Shown in pieces: positions 32,588 through 43,295 of a stretch of 64,000 bases of DNA. The translations under genes were made by a program, and so were the position numbers. The DNA comes from Mycoavidus sp. B2-EB (lineage in GTDB: Bacteria > Pseudomonadota > Gammaproteobacteria > Burkholderiales > Burkholderiaceae). The notes below the pieces were generated by a model that saw nothing but the letters and a program-made list of their open reading frames with translations, was not told where the DNA came from and did no database searches. Each line of letters starts with the position of its first letter. The stretch's first letter is position 1. The stretch is from NCBI RefSeq assembly GCF_014218255.1, contig NZ_AP021872.1, forward strand, positions 1,302,001 through 1,366,000. The letters run 5' to 3'.

Positions 32588-33064
32588 CTAGCGCGCAATC
32601 GTATTCGTGCGCGTGATCTTAGCCTGCAACTGAATAATGCCGTAAATTAAAGCCTCGGCCGTTGGTGGGCAGCCTGGTACATAAATATCAACCGGCACAA
32701 TGCGATCACACCCTCGCACCACAGAATACGAGTAATGATAATAACCACCACCGTTTGCGCATGAGCCCATTGAAATCACCCAACGCGGCTCCGCCATCTG
32801 CTCATAAACCTTGCGCAAAGCGCTCGCCATTTTGTTACACAGCGTACCCGCAACAATCATCACGTCGGATTGACGCGGACTAGGCCGAAACACAACGCCA
32901 AAGCGATCTAAATCATAACGGGACGCACCCGCATGCATCATTTCAACCGCGCAGCAAGCAAGACCAAACGTCATCGGCCATAATGAGCCGGTACGTGTCC
33001 AATTAATCAACTTGTCCGCGGTCGTGGTGATAAACCCTTCTTTTAGGGCACCTTCAATACTCAT
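32588..33064 (-). CDS. nuoB: NADH-quinone oxidoreductase subunit B (N2 cluster)
   Basis: This 158-residue subunit holds cluster N2, the last before quinone. The tandem cysteines are in [19 protein letters not shown] near 37. Other ligands are in [28 protein letters not shown] and [19 protein letters not shown]. Length and motifs are standard. Confidence 0.97.
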   Translation of the reverse strand: MSIEGALKEGFITTTADKLINWTRTGSLWPMTFGLACCAVEMMHAGASRYDLDRFGVVFRPSPRQSDVMIVAGTLCNKMASALRKVYEQMAEPRWVISMGSCANGGGYYHYSYSVVRGCDRIVPVDIYVPGCPPTAEALIYGIIQLQAKITRTNTIAR

Positions 33065-33124
33065 AACTTTGCGCTCCGCTCCAGCTTGACATCAATGCGA
33101 TCCGCACCTGCCGCTGCACTCTGA

Positions 33125-33484
33125 TTACTCCCAGTCAAGCCCGCCTCTTCTCCAGATATAAGCGAAACCGAGCACGAACTCCAACAGAAAAATCATCATC
33201 GCGAGAAAACCCGGCCAGCCAATATCCCTTAACGCGACACCCCACGGAAAAAGAAAGGCGGTTTCTAGATCAAAAATAATAAACAGGATTGCAATTAAGT
33301 AATAGCGCACATCAAATTTCATGCGCGCATCTTCAAATGCCTCAAAGCCGCACTCGTAAGGTGCATTTTTCTCGCTATTCGGGCGCTTAGGACCAAGTAC
33401 TTTGCCAATACCGAGCAGTACCATACCCAAGCCCACGCCCGTGAGGATAAAGAGCAAAACAGGAAACCAGGCTGTGAGGTTCAA
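33125..33484 (-). CDS. nuoA: NADH-quinone oxidoreductase subunit A
   Basis: This is a three-helix membrane subunit of complex I, 119 residues, the first gene of the operon. The first loop reads [20 protein letters not shown], with the conserved Cys near the quinone site. The second helix region is [21 protein letters not shown] tRNA-Leu lies 130 bases upstream on the same strand. Confidence 0.97.
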   Translation of the reverse strand: MNLTAWFPVLLFILTGVGLGMVLLGIGKVLGPKRPNSEKNAPYECGFEAFEDARMKFDVRYYLIAILFIIFDLETAFLFPWGVALRDIGWPGFLAMMIFLLEFVLGFAYIWRRGGLDWE

Positions 33485-33614
33485 GACAATCCTCTATCGT
33501 TCTAGGCTAGTTCACGAACGCTGCTGGGCGCCCGCTGACATAACCCTATATCTATATATTCAAGCAATCATGCCAACCCAAACATAAGCTAACAAGCTGA
33601 CATTAAAAAATACA

Positions 33615-33699
33615 TGGTGCCGACGATGAGACTCGAACTCATACGGCTTGCGCCACTACCCCCTCAAGATAGCGTGTCTACCAATTTCACCACGTCGGC
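33615..33699 (-). tRNA. tRNA-Leu (anticodon GAG)
   Basis: This is an 85-base class II tRNA with a long variable arm. Acceptor GCCGACG pairs with CGTCGGC, and CCA is encoded. The anticodon stem CTATC/GGTAG has loop TTGAGGG, giving GAG, and the T-loop is TTCGAGT. It precedes nuoA, as in Burkholderia, though there secG lies upstream of it and here bamC does. Confidence 0.96.
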
Positions 33700-33760
33700 A
33701 CAGGTTCTGCTCACGCAAATTACTGCAAAGCAGAGATTCTAACGTGTTCGCCGTGATTAT

Positions 33761-34876
33761 TCAATGCAATTGATCAGCCAGCAACGCTAAGATGCGTTGC
33801 GCTGATGGGGAAGCATCGATCTCGCCCGCTTCATTGACCACAGCGACATGGGTTGTAGTCTGGGTCATGGCCTGCACGCGCAGCTTGTATTGCTTCGCTA
33901 CTTGCTCTTTTTTGCCATGAAAAACTTGACGCCAAAAACCAGGTTGAGGCGCATTCAAAGCGGCCGGGTCAACATAACGCACGGTGTATATGCCCTGTGC
34001 GCGGTTGCCGGTTTCAAGCGTGAAGTTGCTGCGTTCAAGCGCATAGCCTATATACAACCAAACCCGCTCAAATGGCTCAGCGAAATCGATTTGAGACCCG
34101 CTAACCGGGGAAGCCGCGTTTAGCTGAGCGGCAGAAGCTGAGGGATCTTGCGCCGCTACCGCTTGCGTTTGACTCGCTTTATGCGGCCCCAGCGCGTACA
34201 TCAAACGCTGTAGATATTCAGCCTCAAGCACTGGATCATTTGGCGTGTTTTGCCACTCACTCGTTTCTTTGTTACGCCCAATCAATACCTCATGCATACC
34301 CTGCTGATTTAATAAGATATGGGCCCCTCCTTGCGCACGCGGCTCCAAGCGTAGGCGATACCGATTTCTTTCACCCGTCACATAAGCGCCCGGTAACACT
34401 TTGGCCAGCGTGTTGCGAATCATGCCCTGGTCAATCTTGGCATAGGTTTCTTTCCAATCCGTTTCCATCACCCCCTGCTCAGGCGAGTCAAGTGTTATGG
34501 CAAAGCCTTGCGCTTGCCAAAACTGACGGATCTGCGGCCATAGCTGCTGCGGAGTTTGTTGTTCCACCAGCAACCTCCGCAGACGCCCTTTACGCTCAAT
34601 CTGCATCCCTACCAGCGGCTCAAGCGCCAACTCAAACGGCATGGCGACCCGCTCAGGACGCAAATAGGAAGAGAGCGTTACGGTGCCATTAGAAGCGGGA
34701 CCGCGCTGATGAGCCACAGTCTGCGCCATATCAGGCGGCAGCACGAGCGGCGTGATTTTGGTTTTTGCTGCACCTTGATAATCAATAGCGCTAGGATTAG
34801 GCGTGCTGCAACTGGCTAGCGCCAGAACACATATAGAACACGCCACTGTACGAAGTATCACAGTAGATTGGATCAT
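33761..34876 (-). CDS. bamC: Outer-membrane assembly lipoprotein BamC (NlpB)
   Basis: This 371-residue lipoprotein has a lipobox LASC with Cys at residue 23. The N-terminal unstructured region DYQGAAKTKITPLVLPPDM resembles the BamC segment that contacts BamD. Two BamC helix-grip domains follow (LVEQQTPQQLWPQIRQFWQA and DFAEPFERVWLYIGYALERS). The linker between them is Ala/Ser-rich. In many relatives bamC follows dapA; here it is upstream of tRNA-Leu and nuoA. A TGCTAGAAT element on the minus strand (34935-34943) may be its extended -10. Confidence 0.88.
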   Translation of the reverse strand: MIQSTVILRTVACSICVLALASCSTPNPSAIDYQGAAKTKITPLVLPPDMAQTVAHQRGPASNGTVTLSSYLRPERVAMPFELALEPLVGMQIERKGRLRRLLVEQQTPQQLWPQIRQFWQAQGFAITLDSPEQGVMETDWKETYAKIDQGMIRNTLAKVLPGAYVTGERNRYRLRLEPRAQGGAHILLNQQGMHEVLIGRNKETSEWQNTPNDPVLEAEYLQRLMYALGPHKASQTQAVAAQDPSASAAQLNAASPVSGSQIDFAEPFERVWLYIGYALERSNFTLETGNRAQGIYTVRYVDPAALNAPQPGFWRQVFHGKKEQVAKQYKLRVQAMTQTTTHVAVVNEAGEIDASPSAQRILALLADQLH

Positions 34877-34934
34877 TCAAAAAACCGCCGTATAAATCAG
34901 AAGAACTCTGGCGCAAAGGCCACAGTAATTCTAG

Positions 34935-34943
34935 ATTCTAGCA
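34935..34943 (-). promoter_or_regulatory. Possible extended -10 promoter of bamC
   Basis: Read on the minus strand this is TGCTAGAAT, an extended -10 pattern with TAGAAT, 59 bases before the bamC ATG. No convincing -35 was seen. The same TAGAAT core recurs upstream of wzxE and wecD. Confidence 0.3.
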
Positions 34944-35039
34944 TGGTGCTTGCGATGAGCTGACGCATTGCGCTCGCTCGAAGAAAGATTTAAACAACGC
35001 GTTATACCGCATTGATAACTTTTTCGTCTTATCTGGTGT

Positions 35040-35051
35040 ACGCTATAGCGT
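35040..35051. promoter_or_regulatory. 12-bp perfect palindrome upstream of the efflux operon
   Basis: ACGCTATAGCGT is an exact palindrome 87 bases before the mdtA ATG, in the bamC-mdtA divergent spacer (34877-35138). It could be a repressor operator for the RND operon. No regulator gene is adjacent, so this is only a candidate. Confidence 0.3.
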
Positions 35052-35138
35052 TTATAAGCGAAGCAGCCGCGTTTGCGGCGCGCGCCCAGTTACCGATAGT
35101 CAGAACATCGTGAAAAAGCTACGCTAAAGGAAAATCAC

Positions 35139-36359
35139 ATGACCGCGGGAAAACGCATTACAGATCAAAAGCGTTTTTTTTTACAAGGGCTTAAGAAGCT
35201 GCACGGCATGCGACGGCGCATCTTCCTGCTCACGCTTTGCGCGCTCACGCTCGCGCTACTCATCTGGCGTGGATGGCTCTATTTAGCTCACGCCAATGCA
35301 CCCGTTACAGGACATAGCAGCTCACGCCTAGGCAGCGACCAAGTACAAACCGTACGAATTGCGCAAGTCATGCGCGGTGCCATGCCAATTGAACTCAATG
35401 CGCTAGGCACCGTCACCCCGCTTGCCAGCTTCACAGCAAAAACGCAAGTTGCAGGCAGGCTGATGAAAATTACGTTCAAAGAAGGGCAATTTGTGCAAAA
35501 AGGCGATTTGCTCGCGCAAATTGACCCGCGGCCGCATCAAATTAACTTACAAAATGCGCAAGGCGTACTTGCTAAAGATCTAGCTTTACTGAAACAAGCG
35601 CAAGCGGATCTTAAGCGCTACCAAATTTTGTTGAAACAGGATTCGATCTCAGCTAAGCAAGTCGCAGATCAAGCCTCCCTGGTTGAGCAATATCTGGGTA
35701 TCGTACAAGCAGATCGGGCGCAAGTCGACCAGTACCAACTGAATCTAACGTATTGCCGCATTACCTCCCCGCTTAGCGGTCGCGTTGGCCTACGGCAAGT
35801 TGATGTGGGTAATTATGTACAACCGAACGATGGCAGTGGCATCGTCGTGATTACTCAAATGCAGCCGACTAGCGTTATTTTTAGTTTACCGGAGGACACG
35901 CTACCCACCGTCCTCAAACGCTTACGCTCCACGCAAAAGTTACCTGTATCTGCTTATGATCGCAACCGCAGCACAGTACTTGAAACGGGTTTTCTGAAAA
36001 CCATCGATAATCAAATTGATCCAGCGACTGGCACGGTAAAATTGCGGGCGCACTTCGTTAATCAAAACGATATGCTCTACCCAAACCAGTTCGTTAACAT
36101 CAATCTACTGGTTGATACGCTAGAGGGCGTAGCTATTGTACCTAGCGCAGCCATTCAAAACGGTTCGCTCGGCAGCTATGCATATGTCATCAATCCCGAT
36201 AACACGGTCTCCGTGCGCACGCTTAAAACCGGCCCAGTTAAAGCCGAGTACACGAGCATCAAAACTGGATTAGCGCCAGGAGAGCGGGTCGTGATTGACG
36301 GCGCAGACCGCTTGCGCGAAGGCACAAAAATCGCCATTGCCCCCTCCCAACCAGCATGA
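35139..36359 (+). CDS. mdtA: RND efflux periplasmic adaptor, MdtA-like
   Basis: This is the membrane-fusion subunit of a tripartite drug efflux pump, 406 residues. It has one N-terminal membrane segment (about 26-44, [15 protein letters not shown]). The lipoyl/barrel-sandwich halves are [19 protein letters not shown] and [20 protein letters not shown], flanking an alpha-hairpin. The beta-barrel follows ([20 protein letters not shown]). AAAGGA precedes the ATG. Its stop overlaps the start of the first RND gene by 4 bases (ATGA). Confidence 0.88.
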   Translation: MTAGKRITDQKRFFLQGLKKLHGMRRRIFLLTLCALTLALLIWRGWLYLAHANAPVTGHSSSRLGSDQVQTVRIAQVMRGAMPIELNALGTVTPLASFTAKTQVAGRLMKITFKEGQFVQKGDLLAQIDPRPHQINLQNAQGVLAKDLALLKQAQADLKRYQILLKQDSISAKQVADQASLVEQYLGIVQADRAQVDQYQLNLTYCRITSPLSGRVGLRQVDVGNYVQPNDGSGIVVITQMQPTSVIFSLPEDTLPTVLKRLRSTQKLPVSAYDRNRSTVLETGFLKTIDNQIDPATGTVKLRAHFVNQNDMLYPNQFVNINLLVDTLEGVAIVPSAAIQNGSLGSYAYVINPDNTVSVRTLKTGPVKAEYTSIKTGLAPGERVVIDGADRLREGTKIAIAPSQPA

Positions 36360-39300
36360 ATCCCTCACGCATCTTTATTCTACGGCCAGTTGGCACCACC
36401 TTATTGATGGCGGCCATTATGTTGGCCGGTTTGGTGGCGCTCCGCTTTTTGCCTATTTCCGCTTTGCCAGCCCTGGATTATCCGACAATTCAAGTGCAAA
36501 CTTTTTATCCCGGTGCCAGCCCCGAGGTGATGACGTCGTCAATTACCGCCCCGCTTGAGCGCCAGTTGGGCCAGATGCCAGGTCTGAAACAGATGGCCTC
36601 AGCAAGCTCAGCTGGGGCCTCCATCATCACTTTGCTATTCAATCTTGAAATACCGCTTGATAGCGCTGAGCAAGAAGTACAGGCAGCCATCAATGCCGCG
36701 AGCAATTTACTTCCCTCCGACCTGCCCGCTCCGCCCATTTATGCCAAAATCAATCCAGCCGATGCGCCAATTCTAACGCTTGCGCTGACTTCGGCTACGT
36801 TGCCATTAACGCAGGTGCAAAATCTCGCGCACACCCAGTTAGCACAAAAAATATCTCAGGTCTCAGGCGTTGGCCTAGTCAGTCTGAGCGGTGGACACAG
36901 GCCCGCCGTGCGGATTCGCGCAAATCCACGCGCGCTGGCCGCTTACGGCCTGACTCTGGAGCAGTTACGCACAACGCTGGGCGTGCTCAATGTCAATCTA
37001 CCCAAAGGCAGTTTTGACGGCCCCTCACGCGCCTATACGATTAACGCAAATGACCAACTGCAAAGCACTCAAGAATATACGCAAGCGATTATCGCTTATA
37101 AAAATGGCCGGCCGATTAAATTAGCTGATGTGGCGACCGTGATTGAAGGTGCAGAAAACGACAAGCTGGGCGCTTGGGTCAATACAACCCCAGCTGTGAT
37201 CCTGAATGTACAACGTCAACCTGGCGCCAATGTTATCCAGACCACAGACCATATCAAGGCCTTACTCCCCCAATTAAACCAAGCACTGCCAGCAGCAGTG
37301 CAGGTTACCGTACTGACCGATCGCACCACAACCATTCGCGCTTCAGTGCGCGATGTGCAGTTTGAGCTGGTGCTAGCGATTGCGCTCGTCGTGCTGGTAA
37401 TGTTTGTATTTTTAGCAAACTTCTATGCCACTTTAATTCCCAGTCTATCGGTTCCTTTATCGCTGATCGGCACGCTTTCCATCATGTATCTGTGGGGCTT
37501 CTCACTGAATAATTTGTCTTTGATGGCGCTCACCATTGCAACCGGCTTTGTGGTCGATGATGCAATTGTGATGATCGAAAATATTGCGCGCTTCATTGAA
37601 GAAGGCGATAGTCCGCTACAAGCCGCACTCAAAGGCTCTCAGCAAATTGCCTTCACCATCATTTCTCTCACGATCTCGCTGCTTGCAGTACTGATTCCAC
37701 TGCTTTTTATGGAAGATGTAGTCGGCCGATTGTTTCATGAATTTGCGCTCACTTTAGCGGTCGCTATTTTAATTTCGGCGCTGGTATCGCTCACGTTGGT
37801 GCCAATGATGTGCGCCTATCTACTCCCTACTGCTACATCTGCGTCAAACACTTTCCCCCGCCAGCGAACAATGACCGCCAAAACCCAGGCTTTTTTCAAA
37901 GCCACGATTGCCTATTATGGGCGAGCTCTAACCTGGGTGCTGGCTCATCAAACACACACGCTCATCCTCGCGCTAGGCACAGTACTGTGCACCGTGCTCT
38001 TGTATTTATTTATTCCGAAGGGATTTTTCCCGGTGCAAGATACAGGCCTTATTCAAGCCATTTCGCAAGCGTCCCAAACTACTTCGTATGCCGCAATGGC
38101 GCAGCGCCAGCAAGAGCTGGCTACTGAGATTTTGAAAGACCCGGATGTGCTCAGCCTCTCTTCGTTGATTGGCGTTGATGGAACAAATATTGCCTTAAAT
38201 AGTGGGCGTTTTTTAATTAATCTGCGTCCCCATAAGCAACGCTCAGCCCATGCCAGTGAAATTATTCGACGCTTGCAGCAACGCGTCGCCTCTGTCGCCG
38301 GCATGTCACTTTATATGCAGCCGGTACAGGATCTGGCAATTGATGCAACCGTTAGCCCCACGCAATATCAATTCACTTTACAAAACACTGAATTGGATGA
38401 ATTTGAGACCTGGTTACCCAAGTTGATCGCGCGCTTAACACAGTCCAAGGTTCTCGCTGATGTCGCGACTGACTTGCAAAATAAGGGGTTGTCTATTTAC
38501 GTAAAAATTGACCGCGATCAAGCAGCGCGTTTTGGTATCACGCCGGCAGCCGTAGATAATGCGCTCTATACGGCTTTTGGCCAACGCATTATCTCAACTA
38601 TTTTCACCCAGTCAAACCAGTACCGAGTCATACTGGAAGCCGATCCGGCATTTCAGCAGGGCATGAGTGCACTTGCCACACTTGGCTCGATCTATTTGCC
38701 ATCGACAACTTCTACAAATGGCCAAGTTCCCCTCACCGCGATTGCCAGCCTCAGCGAACAGCGTGCGCCGCTGGTTATCAACCATCTTGGCCAATTCCCA
38801 GCTGCTACCGTCTCTTTCAATCTAGCCCCCAATGCCGCGCTCAGCACCGCGGTCCAGGAGATTGAAAAGGCCTCTACTGAGATTGGACTACCCAGCTCAT
38901 TTACGCTACGTTTTCAAGGTGCAGCGCTCGCCTTCAAAGCCTCGCTCACCAACCAGTTATTTTTAATTCTGGCGGCGGTGATCACGATGTATATCGTGCT
39001 TGGCGTGCTCTACGAAAGTTTTATCCACCCTGTCACGATTTTATCCACACTTCCATCAGCCAGCGTTGGAGCTCTGCTAGCGCTCATGATAAGCGGCCAC
39101 GAACTGGATGTCATCGCTATCATCGGCATTGTGCTGTTAATTGGCATCGTTAAGAAGAACGCGATTATGATGATCGATTTCGCTCTCGAAGCGCAGCGCA
39201 AGCAAAAACTCACGCCACAGGCCGCTATCTATCAGGCCTGTCTACTCCGCTTTCGGCCAATTTTAATGACCACCCTTGCGGCACTTTTTGGTGCAATACC

Positions 39301-39463
39301 GTTAATGCTCAGCTCAGGCGTTGGTGCCGAACTGCGTCGGCCGCTGGGTATCGCGATTGTTGGCGGATTGATTGTGAGCCAGGTCTTAACCCTCTTTACA
39401 ACACCTGTGATTTATCTGGCTTTCGACCGCTTAGCAACACGCTTCAAAAAAGCCCAATCTTGA
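36356..39463 (+). CDS. mdtB: RND efflux permease, MdtB-like
   Basis: This is an inner-membrane proton/drug antiporter of 1035 residues and 12 helices in the AcrB fold. The helix 4 aspartate pair lies in [13 protein letters not shown] near 400. The helix 10 lysine lies in [20 protein letters not shown] near 935. Two large periplasmic loops follow helices 1 and 7. With the next gene it should form a heterotrimer, as MdtB and MdtC do in E. coli. Substrates cannot be predicted from sequence. Confidence 0.9.
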   Translation: MNPSRIFILRPVGTTLLMAAIMLAGLVALRFLPISALPALDYPTIQVQTFYPGASPEVMTSSITAPLERQLGQMPGLKQMASASSAGASIITLLFNLEIPLDSAEQEVQAAINAASNLLPSDLPAPPIYAKINPADAPILTLALTSATLPLTQVQNLAHTQLAQKISQVSGVGLVSLSGGHRPAVRIRANPRALAAYGLTLEQLRTTLGVLNVNLPKGSFDGPSRAYTINANDQLQSTQEYTQAIIAYKNGRPIKLADVATVIEGAENDKLGAWVNTTPAVILNVQRQPGANVIQTTDHIKALLPQLNQALPAAVQVTVLTDRTTTIRASVRDVQFELVLAIALVVLVMFVFLANFYATLIPSLSVPLSLIGTLSIMYLWGFSLNNLSLMALTIATGFVVDDAIVMIENIARFIEEGDSPLQAALKGSQQIAFTIISLTISLLAVLIPLLFMEDVVGRLFHEFALTLAVAILISALVSLTLVPMMCAYLLPTATSASNTFPRQRTMTAKTQAFFKATIAYYGRALTWVLAHQTHTLILALGTVLCTVLLYLFIPKGFFPVQDTGLIQAISQASQTTSYAAMAQRQQELATEILKDPDVLSLSSLIGVDGTNIALNSGRFLINLRPHKQRSAHASEIIRRLQQRVASVAGMSLYMQPVQDLAIDATVSPTQYQFTLQNTELDEFETWLPKLIARLTQSKVLADVATDLQNKGLSIYVKIDRDQAARFGITPAAVDNALYTAFGQRIISTIFTQSNQYRVILEADPAFQQGMSALATLGSIYLPSTTSTNGQVPLTAIASLSEQRAPLVINHLGQFPAATVSFNLAPNAALSTAVQEIEKASTEIGLPSSFTLRFQGAALAFKASLTNQLFLILAAVITMYIVLGVLYESFIHPVTILSTLPSASVGALLALMISGHELDVIAIIGIVLLIGIVKKNAIMMIDFALEAQRKQKLTPQAAIYQACLLRFRPILMTTLAALFGAIPLMLSSGVGAELRRPLGIAIVGGLIVSQVLTLFTTPVIYLAFDRLATRFKKAQS

Positions 39464-39470
39464 ACCCGGT

Positions 39471-42400
39471 ATGAATTTATCGCGTCCGTTTATTGCTCGC
39501 CCAATTGCCACGACGCTGCTGTCAGCAGGCATCGTGCTTGCTGGCGTTTTCGCTTTTTTTAAACTGCCTGTGGCGCCGCTGCCGCAAGTTGATTTTCCAA
39601 CCATTTCGGTAGAGGCGAGCCTGCCCGGAGCCAGCCCCGAAGTTGTCGCCACCAGCGTCACCAGTCCGCTTGAGCGCCGCCTGGGACAAATCGATGGCGT
39701 AACCGAAATGAGTTCGGTCAGCTCAACCGGCTCGGCGCAAATTATTTTGCAATTCGAACTCAAGCGAAATATCGATAGCGCCGCACGTGACGTACAGGCG
39801 GCAATTAATGCAGCGCGCGCTGATCTGCCGAGCCATTTGAAACAAAACCCCAGCTATCACAAAGTCAATCCAGCTGACACGCCTGTTTTAATCCTAGCGC
39901 TCACCTCGCAAACTCTGACGCGCAGCCAGATCTACGATTCCGCTGCATCCGTACTACAGCAAGCATTAGCGCAAATACCCGGCATTGGTGAAGTTGCGGT
40001 AAGCGGCTCGGCAAACCCGGCGATGCGCATTGAACTTAACCCACATGCGTTATTTAAGTATGGAATTGGGCTGGAGACGGTGCGCACGACACTTGCTGCA
40101 GCCAATCAGAATATGCCCAAAGGCGCCCTAGAGTATGGCGCGCAGCGCTATCAACTCTATACGAACGACCAGGCGACCCAGGCCAGCCAGTATCGTGACC
40201 TGATCATTGCATACCGTAACGGCGCGGCAGTACGATTAGCGGATGTGGGCTATGTCACCCGCGCCACTGAAAATGTGCGTACGCTTGGCTTGTTGAATAA
40301 TGAACCAGCCGTGCTGGTGATTTTATACCGGCAACCTGGAGCGAATGTTATTGAAACAGTTGACCGCGTAAAGATGCTACTCCCTAAACTGCAAACTACG
40401 CTGCCTTCCGACGTCAAAATTACAACCCTCGCCGATCGCACTAAAACGATTCGTGCTTCTTTAAAAGATGCCGGATATACGCTCGCGATTGCGGTCGGCC
40501 TGGTCGTTTTTGTTGTCTTCGCCTTTTTACGCGATGGGCGAGCAACTCTGATTCCATGTCTGGCCGTGCCCATTTCGCTCATCGGCACTCTTAGCGCCAT
40601 GTATCTGCTTGGCTATAGCCTGGATAATCTGTCATTAATGGCGCTCACGGTCGCAACGGGTTTTGTCGTCGACGATGCAATTGTTGTGCTCGAGAATACT
40701 TCACGCCATATCGAAGCCGGGAAATCCCCTTTACGCGCAACGCTAGCAGGAGCGCGCGAAGTCAGCTTTACCGTATTGTCTATTTCAATTTCGCTGGTTG
40801 CCGTTTTTATTCCTATTTTATTCATGGAGGACATTGTTGGGCGGATCTTTAGAGAATTTGCGCTGACACTCTCGCTGGCGATTGGCATGTCGCTGCTCGT
40901 ATCACTTACGCTAACGCCGATGATGTGCTCGCGCTTCTTGCGCGCGCGCACAAAAAAATCAACCGCGCAACCAGCGCAAGGACTGGCAAGAGCAAGTCAA
41001 TATTGCTTCGATGCTTTACAGCGTGGCTACCGAGATTCTCTAAACTGGTCATTACAGCATCCCAGATCGATCGGAACTCTTCTAATTGCCACTATCGCAC
41101 TCAATATTTATCTATATACCGCAATCCCCAAAGGTTTTTTTCCGCAACAAGATACCGGGCTCTTGGTCGGTAACATCCGGGCCGATCAAAATATCTCATT
41201 CCAGCTCATGAAAACAAAGCTCGCGCAATCAATGGAAATCATCAAATCCGATCCTGCGGTTGACACATTAGCCGGCTTCATCGGTGGACGGCGCAGCAAT
41301 GCAGGCTTCATGATCATCTCGTTAAAACCACGGGCTGAACGCCAGTTGACGGCTGCACAAGTGATCGAACGGCTACGTTCAAAACTCAGCGCTGTGGCCG
41401 GCAGTCGGGCTTTTCTGTATGTCTCCCAGGATATTCGTCTTGGAAGCCGACAAAGCAATGCGTCATATCAATTCACTTTACTTGGAGAATCATCGGCTGA
41501 ACTCTACCTGTGGGGGCAAAAACTGGCAGAAGCGCTACAGCGTAAGGATACCCTGACCGACGTCAATAGCGACCTACAGCAAAAAGGGCTGGAAAATATG
41601 ATTGTCATCAATCGCGACAAAGCAGCGCGTTTGGGCATTACACCAGCACAAATCAGCAGCACACTTTACGATGCCTTTGGCCAAAGGCGAGCCTCGACCA
41701 TCTATAACTCGTTGAATCAGTATCAAGTGATTATGGAACTTGCCCCACGCTATACACAGAATCCCACGGCACTCAACGATATTTATTTCAGCACATCGAA
41801 TAACAATACGGCACAAAGCATGGTGCCATTATCCGCGTTCGCCTCTTATCAAACGAGCTATACGCCACTTGCCGTGTCCCATCAAGGACTCTTTGCAGCG
41901 ACGACTCTATCGTTCAATCTCCCCCCTGGCAAATCGCTATCCGATGCAACCACAATGATTAACGATACGATGAACGAAATCGGCGTGCCAGCCAATATCC
42001 ACGGTAGCTTTGAAGGCACCGCAAAGGCTTTCCAAAAATCGCTAGCAAACCAGCCATTCTTGATTCTTGCGGCAATTGTTGCGGTCTACATCGTGCTTGG
42101 CATTCTATATGAAAGCACAATTCACCCTCTTACGATCCTCTCAACGCTCCCCTCAGCTGGCCTTGGCGCTTTGCTTGCACTCCTCTTATTCCGCACCGAG
42201 TTTAATTTAATCGCATTGATTGGCGTCACGCTTTTAATTGGTATCGTCAAAAAGAACGCGATTATGATTGTCGATTTCGCCATCGCGGCCACACGCCGCG
42301 GCGACACCACACGCGACGCCATCTTCAATGCTTGCCTACTGCGTTTCCGGCCGATTATGATGACCACCTGCGCGGCTATGCTTGGCGCACTGCCGCTGGC

Positions 42401-42557
42401 ATTTGGCCAGGGTGAAGGTTCTGAGCTACGCCGCCCACTTGGTATTGCAATTATTGGCGGACTATGCGTTAGCCAGATTCTGACCCTTTATACGACACCC
42501 ATTGTCTATTTATATCTGGATCGGCTACGCGGATGGTTCGTAAAACAGCAGGCCTAA
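39471..42557 (+). CDS. mdtC: RND efflux permease, MdtC-like
   Basis: This is the second RND subunit, 1028 residues and about 50% identical by eye to the preceding one. It shares [20 protein letters not shown] (helix 4) and [20 protein letters not shown] (helix 10). It starts 7 bases after mdtB. No outer-membrane factor gene follows, so a TolC/OprM-type channel must come from elsewhere. The stop codon is only 3 bases from that of the convergent wecG. Confidence 0.9.
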   Translation: MNLSRPFIARPIATTLLSAGIVLAGVFAFFKLPVAPLPQVDFPTISVEASLPGASPEVVATSVTSPLERRLGQIDGVTEMSSVSSTGSAQIILQFELKRNIDSAARDVQAAINAARADLPSHLKQNPSYHKVNPADTPVLILALTSQTLTRSQIYDSAASVLQQALAQIPGIGEVAVSGSANPAMRIELNPHALFKYGIGLETVRTTLAAANQNMPKGALEYGAQRYQLYTNDQATQASQYRDLIIAYRNGAAVRLADVGYVTRATENVRTLGLLNNEPAVLVILYRQPGANVIETVDRVKMLLPKLQTTLPSDVKITTLADRTKTIRASLKDAGYTLAIAVGLVVFVVFAFLRDGRATLIPCLAVPISLIGTLSAMYLLGYSLDNLSLMALTVATGFVVDDAIVVLENTSRHIEAGKSPLRATLAGAREVSFTVLSISISLVAVFIPILFMEDIVGRIFREFALTLSLAIGMSLLVSLTLTPMMCSRFLRARTKKSTAQPAQGLARASQYCFDALQRGYRDSLNWSLQHPRSIGTLLIATIALNIYLYTAIPKGFFPQQDTGLLVGNIRADQNISFQLMKTKLAQSMEIIKSDPAVDTLAGFIGGRRSNAGFMIISLKPRAERQLTAAQVIERLRSKLSAVAGSRAFLYVSQDIRLGSRQSNASYQFTLLGESSAELYLWGQKLAEALQRKDTLTDVNSDLQQKGLENMIVINRDKAARLGITPAQISSTLYDAFGQRRASTIYNSLNQYQVIMELAPRYTQNPTALNDIYFSTSNNNTAQSMVPLSAFASYQTSYTPLAVSHQGLFAATTLSFNLPPGKSLSDATTMINDTMNEIGVPANIHGSFEGTAKAFQKSLANQPFLILAAIVAVYIVLGILYESTIHPLTILSTLPSAGLGALLALLLFRTEFNLIALIGVTLLIGIVKKNAIMIVDFAIAATRRGDTTRDAIFNACLLRFRPIMMTTCAAMLGALPLAFGQGEGSELRRPLGIAIIGGLCVSQILTLYTTPIVYLYLDRLRGWFVKQQA

Positions 42558-42560
42558 TAC

Positions 42561-43295
42561 TCAAAGCCGGCCACTATAATGATAACAGGCATACTTAAAT
42601 AATCTCGCCACACGCCGCAGGCGTGTCGGCTGGGCCAGAATTCGGTAAAGCCACTCCAGGCCTAAATGTTGCCATGCTTTTGGTGCCCGTTTAACCTTAC
42701 CGCTAAAGACATCGAACGTGCCCCCCACCCCCATATAGAGTGCCTTTGGATAAACCTTTTGGCAGTGCCTCATAAAAATTTCTTGTTTGGGCGAACCCAA
42801 AGCAACTGTGACCAACGCTGCACCACTCTTTTGAATCAACTGAAACAGGGTTGAACGCTCTTCATCTTTAAAATAGCCATTATGGCTACCCACAATCTTG
42901 ACGCCCCAATCAGTCATAAGTTTCCGCTCTACTTTGGCCAATACTCCGGCCTCACCGCCCACGAGAAATACCGGTATCCCTCGCGCGCCAGCGCGCCTCA
43001 TCAACGCCAGCCACAAATCGATTCCAGCAATGCGTTGTAGATATGAGGCGTCAGAATACTTTCTCTTAATCGAACGAACGATGCTGACCCCATCCGCATA
43101 TTTATATTTGGCGGCCTGGATCAGCTCGCACAAAGCCCGGTCCTGTTCCGCTAAAATCACTTTTTCAGCATTAATCGCCACTAACATACCTGTTTTTAAT
43201 GCTCCATCAGCTAACAGGTAGTCGGCAAGTTCTACAGTTCTCTGAAATCCCCAAATGTCGATGCCGCGGATATTATATTTTGGAATAGAATCCAT
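42561..43295 (-). CDS. wecG: ECA-type UDP-N-acetyl-D-mannosaminuronate transferase WecG
   Basis: It adds ManNAcA to undecaprenyl-PP-GlcNAc, making ECA lipid II. The start is ATG 43295 (MDSIPKYNIRGIDIWGFQRT), giving 244 residues, about the E. coli length. GGAGGAG lies just upstream and TGATG overlaps the wzyE stop codon. The longer reading would run through wzyE. WecG/TagA/CpsF (GT26) motifs are INAEKVILAEQD, YADGVSIVRSIKRKY, VFLVGGEAGVLAKVERKL and VALGSPKQEIFM. It is the last gene of wzxE-wecF-wzyE-wecG, the same order as in E. coli. Confidence 0.92.
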   Translation of the reverse strand: MDSIPKYNIRGIDIWGFQRTVELADYLLADGALKTGMLVAINAEKVILAEQDRALCELIQAAKYKYADGVSIVRSIKRKYSDASYLQRIAGIDLWLALMRRAGARGIPVFLVGGEAGVLAKVERKLMTDWGVKIVGSHNGYFKDEERSTLFQLIQKSGAALVTVALGSPKQEIFMRHCQKVYPKALYMGVGGTFDVFSGKVKRAPKAWQHLGLEWLYRILAQPTRLRRVARLFKYACYHYSGRL

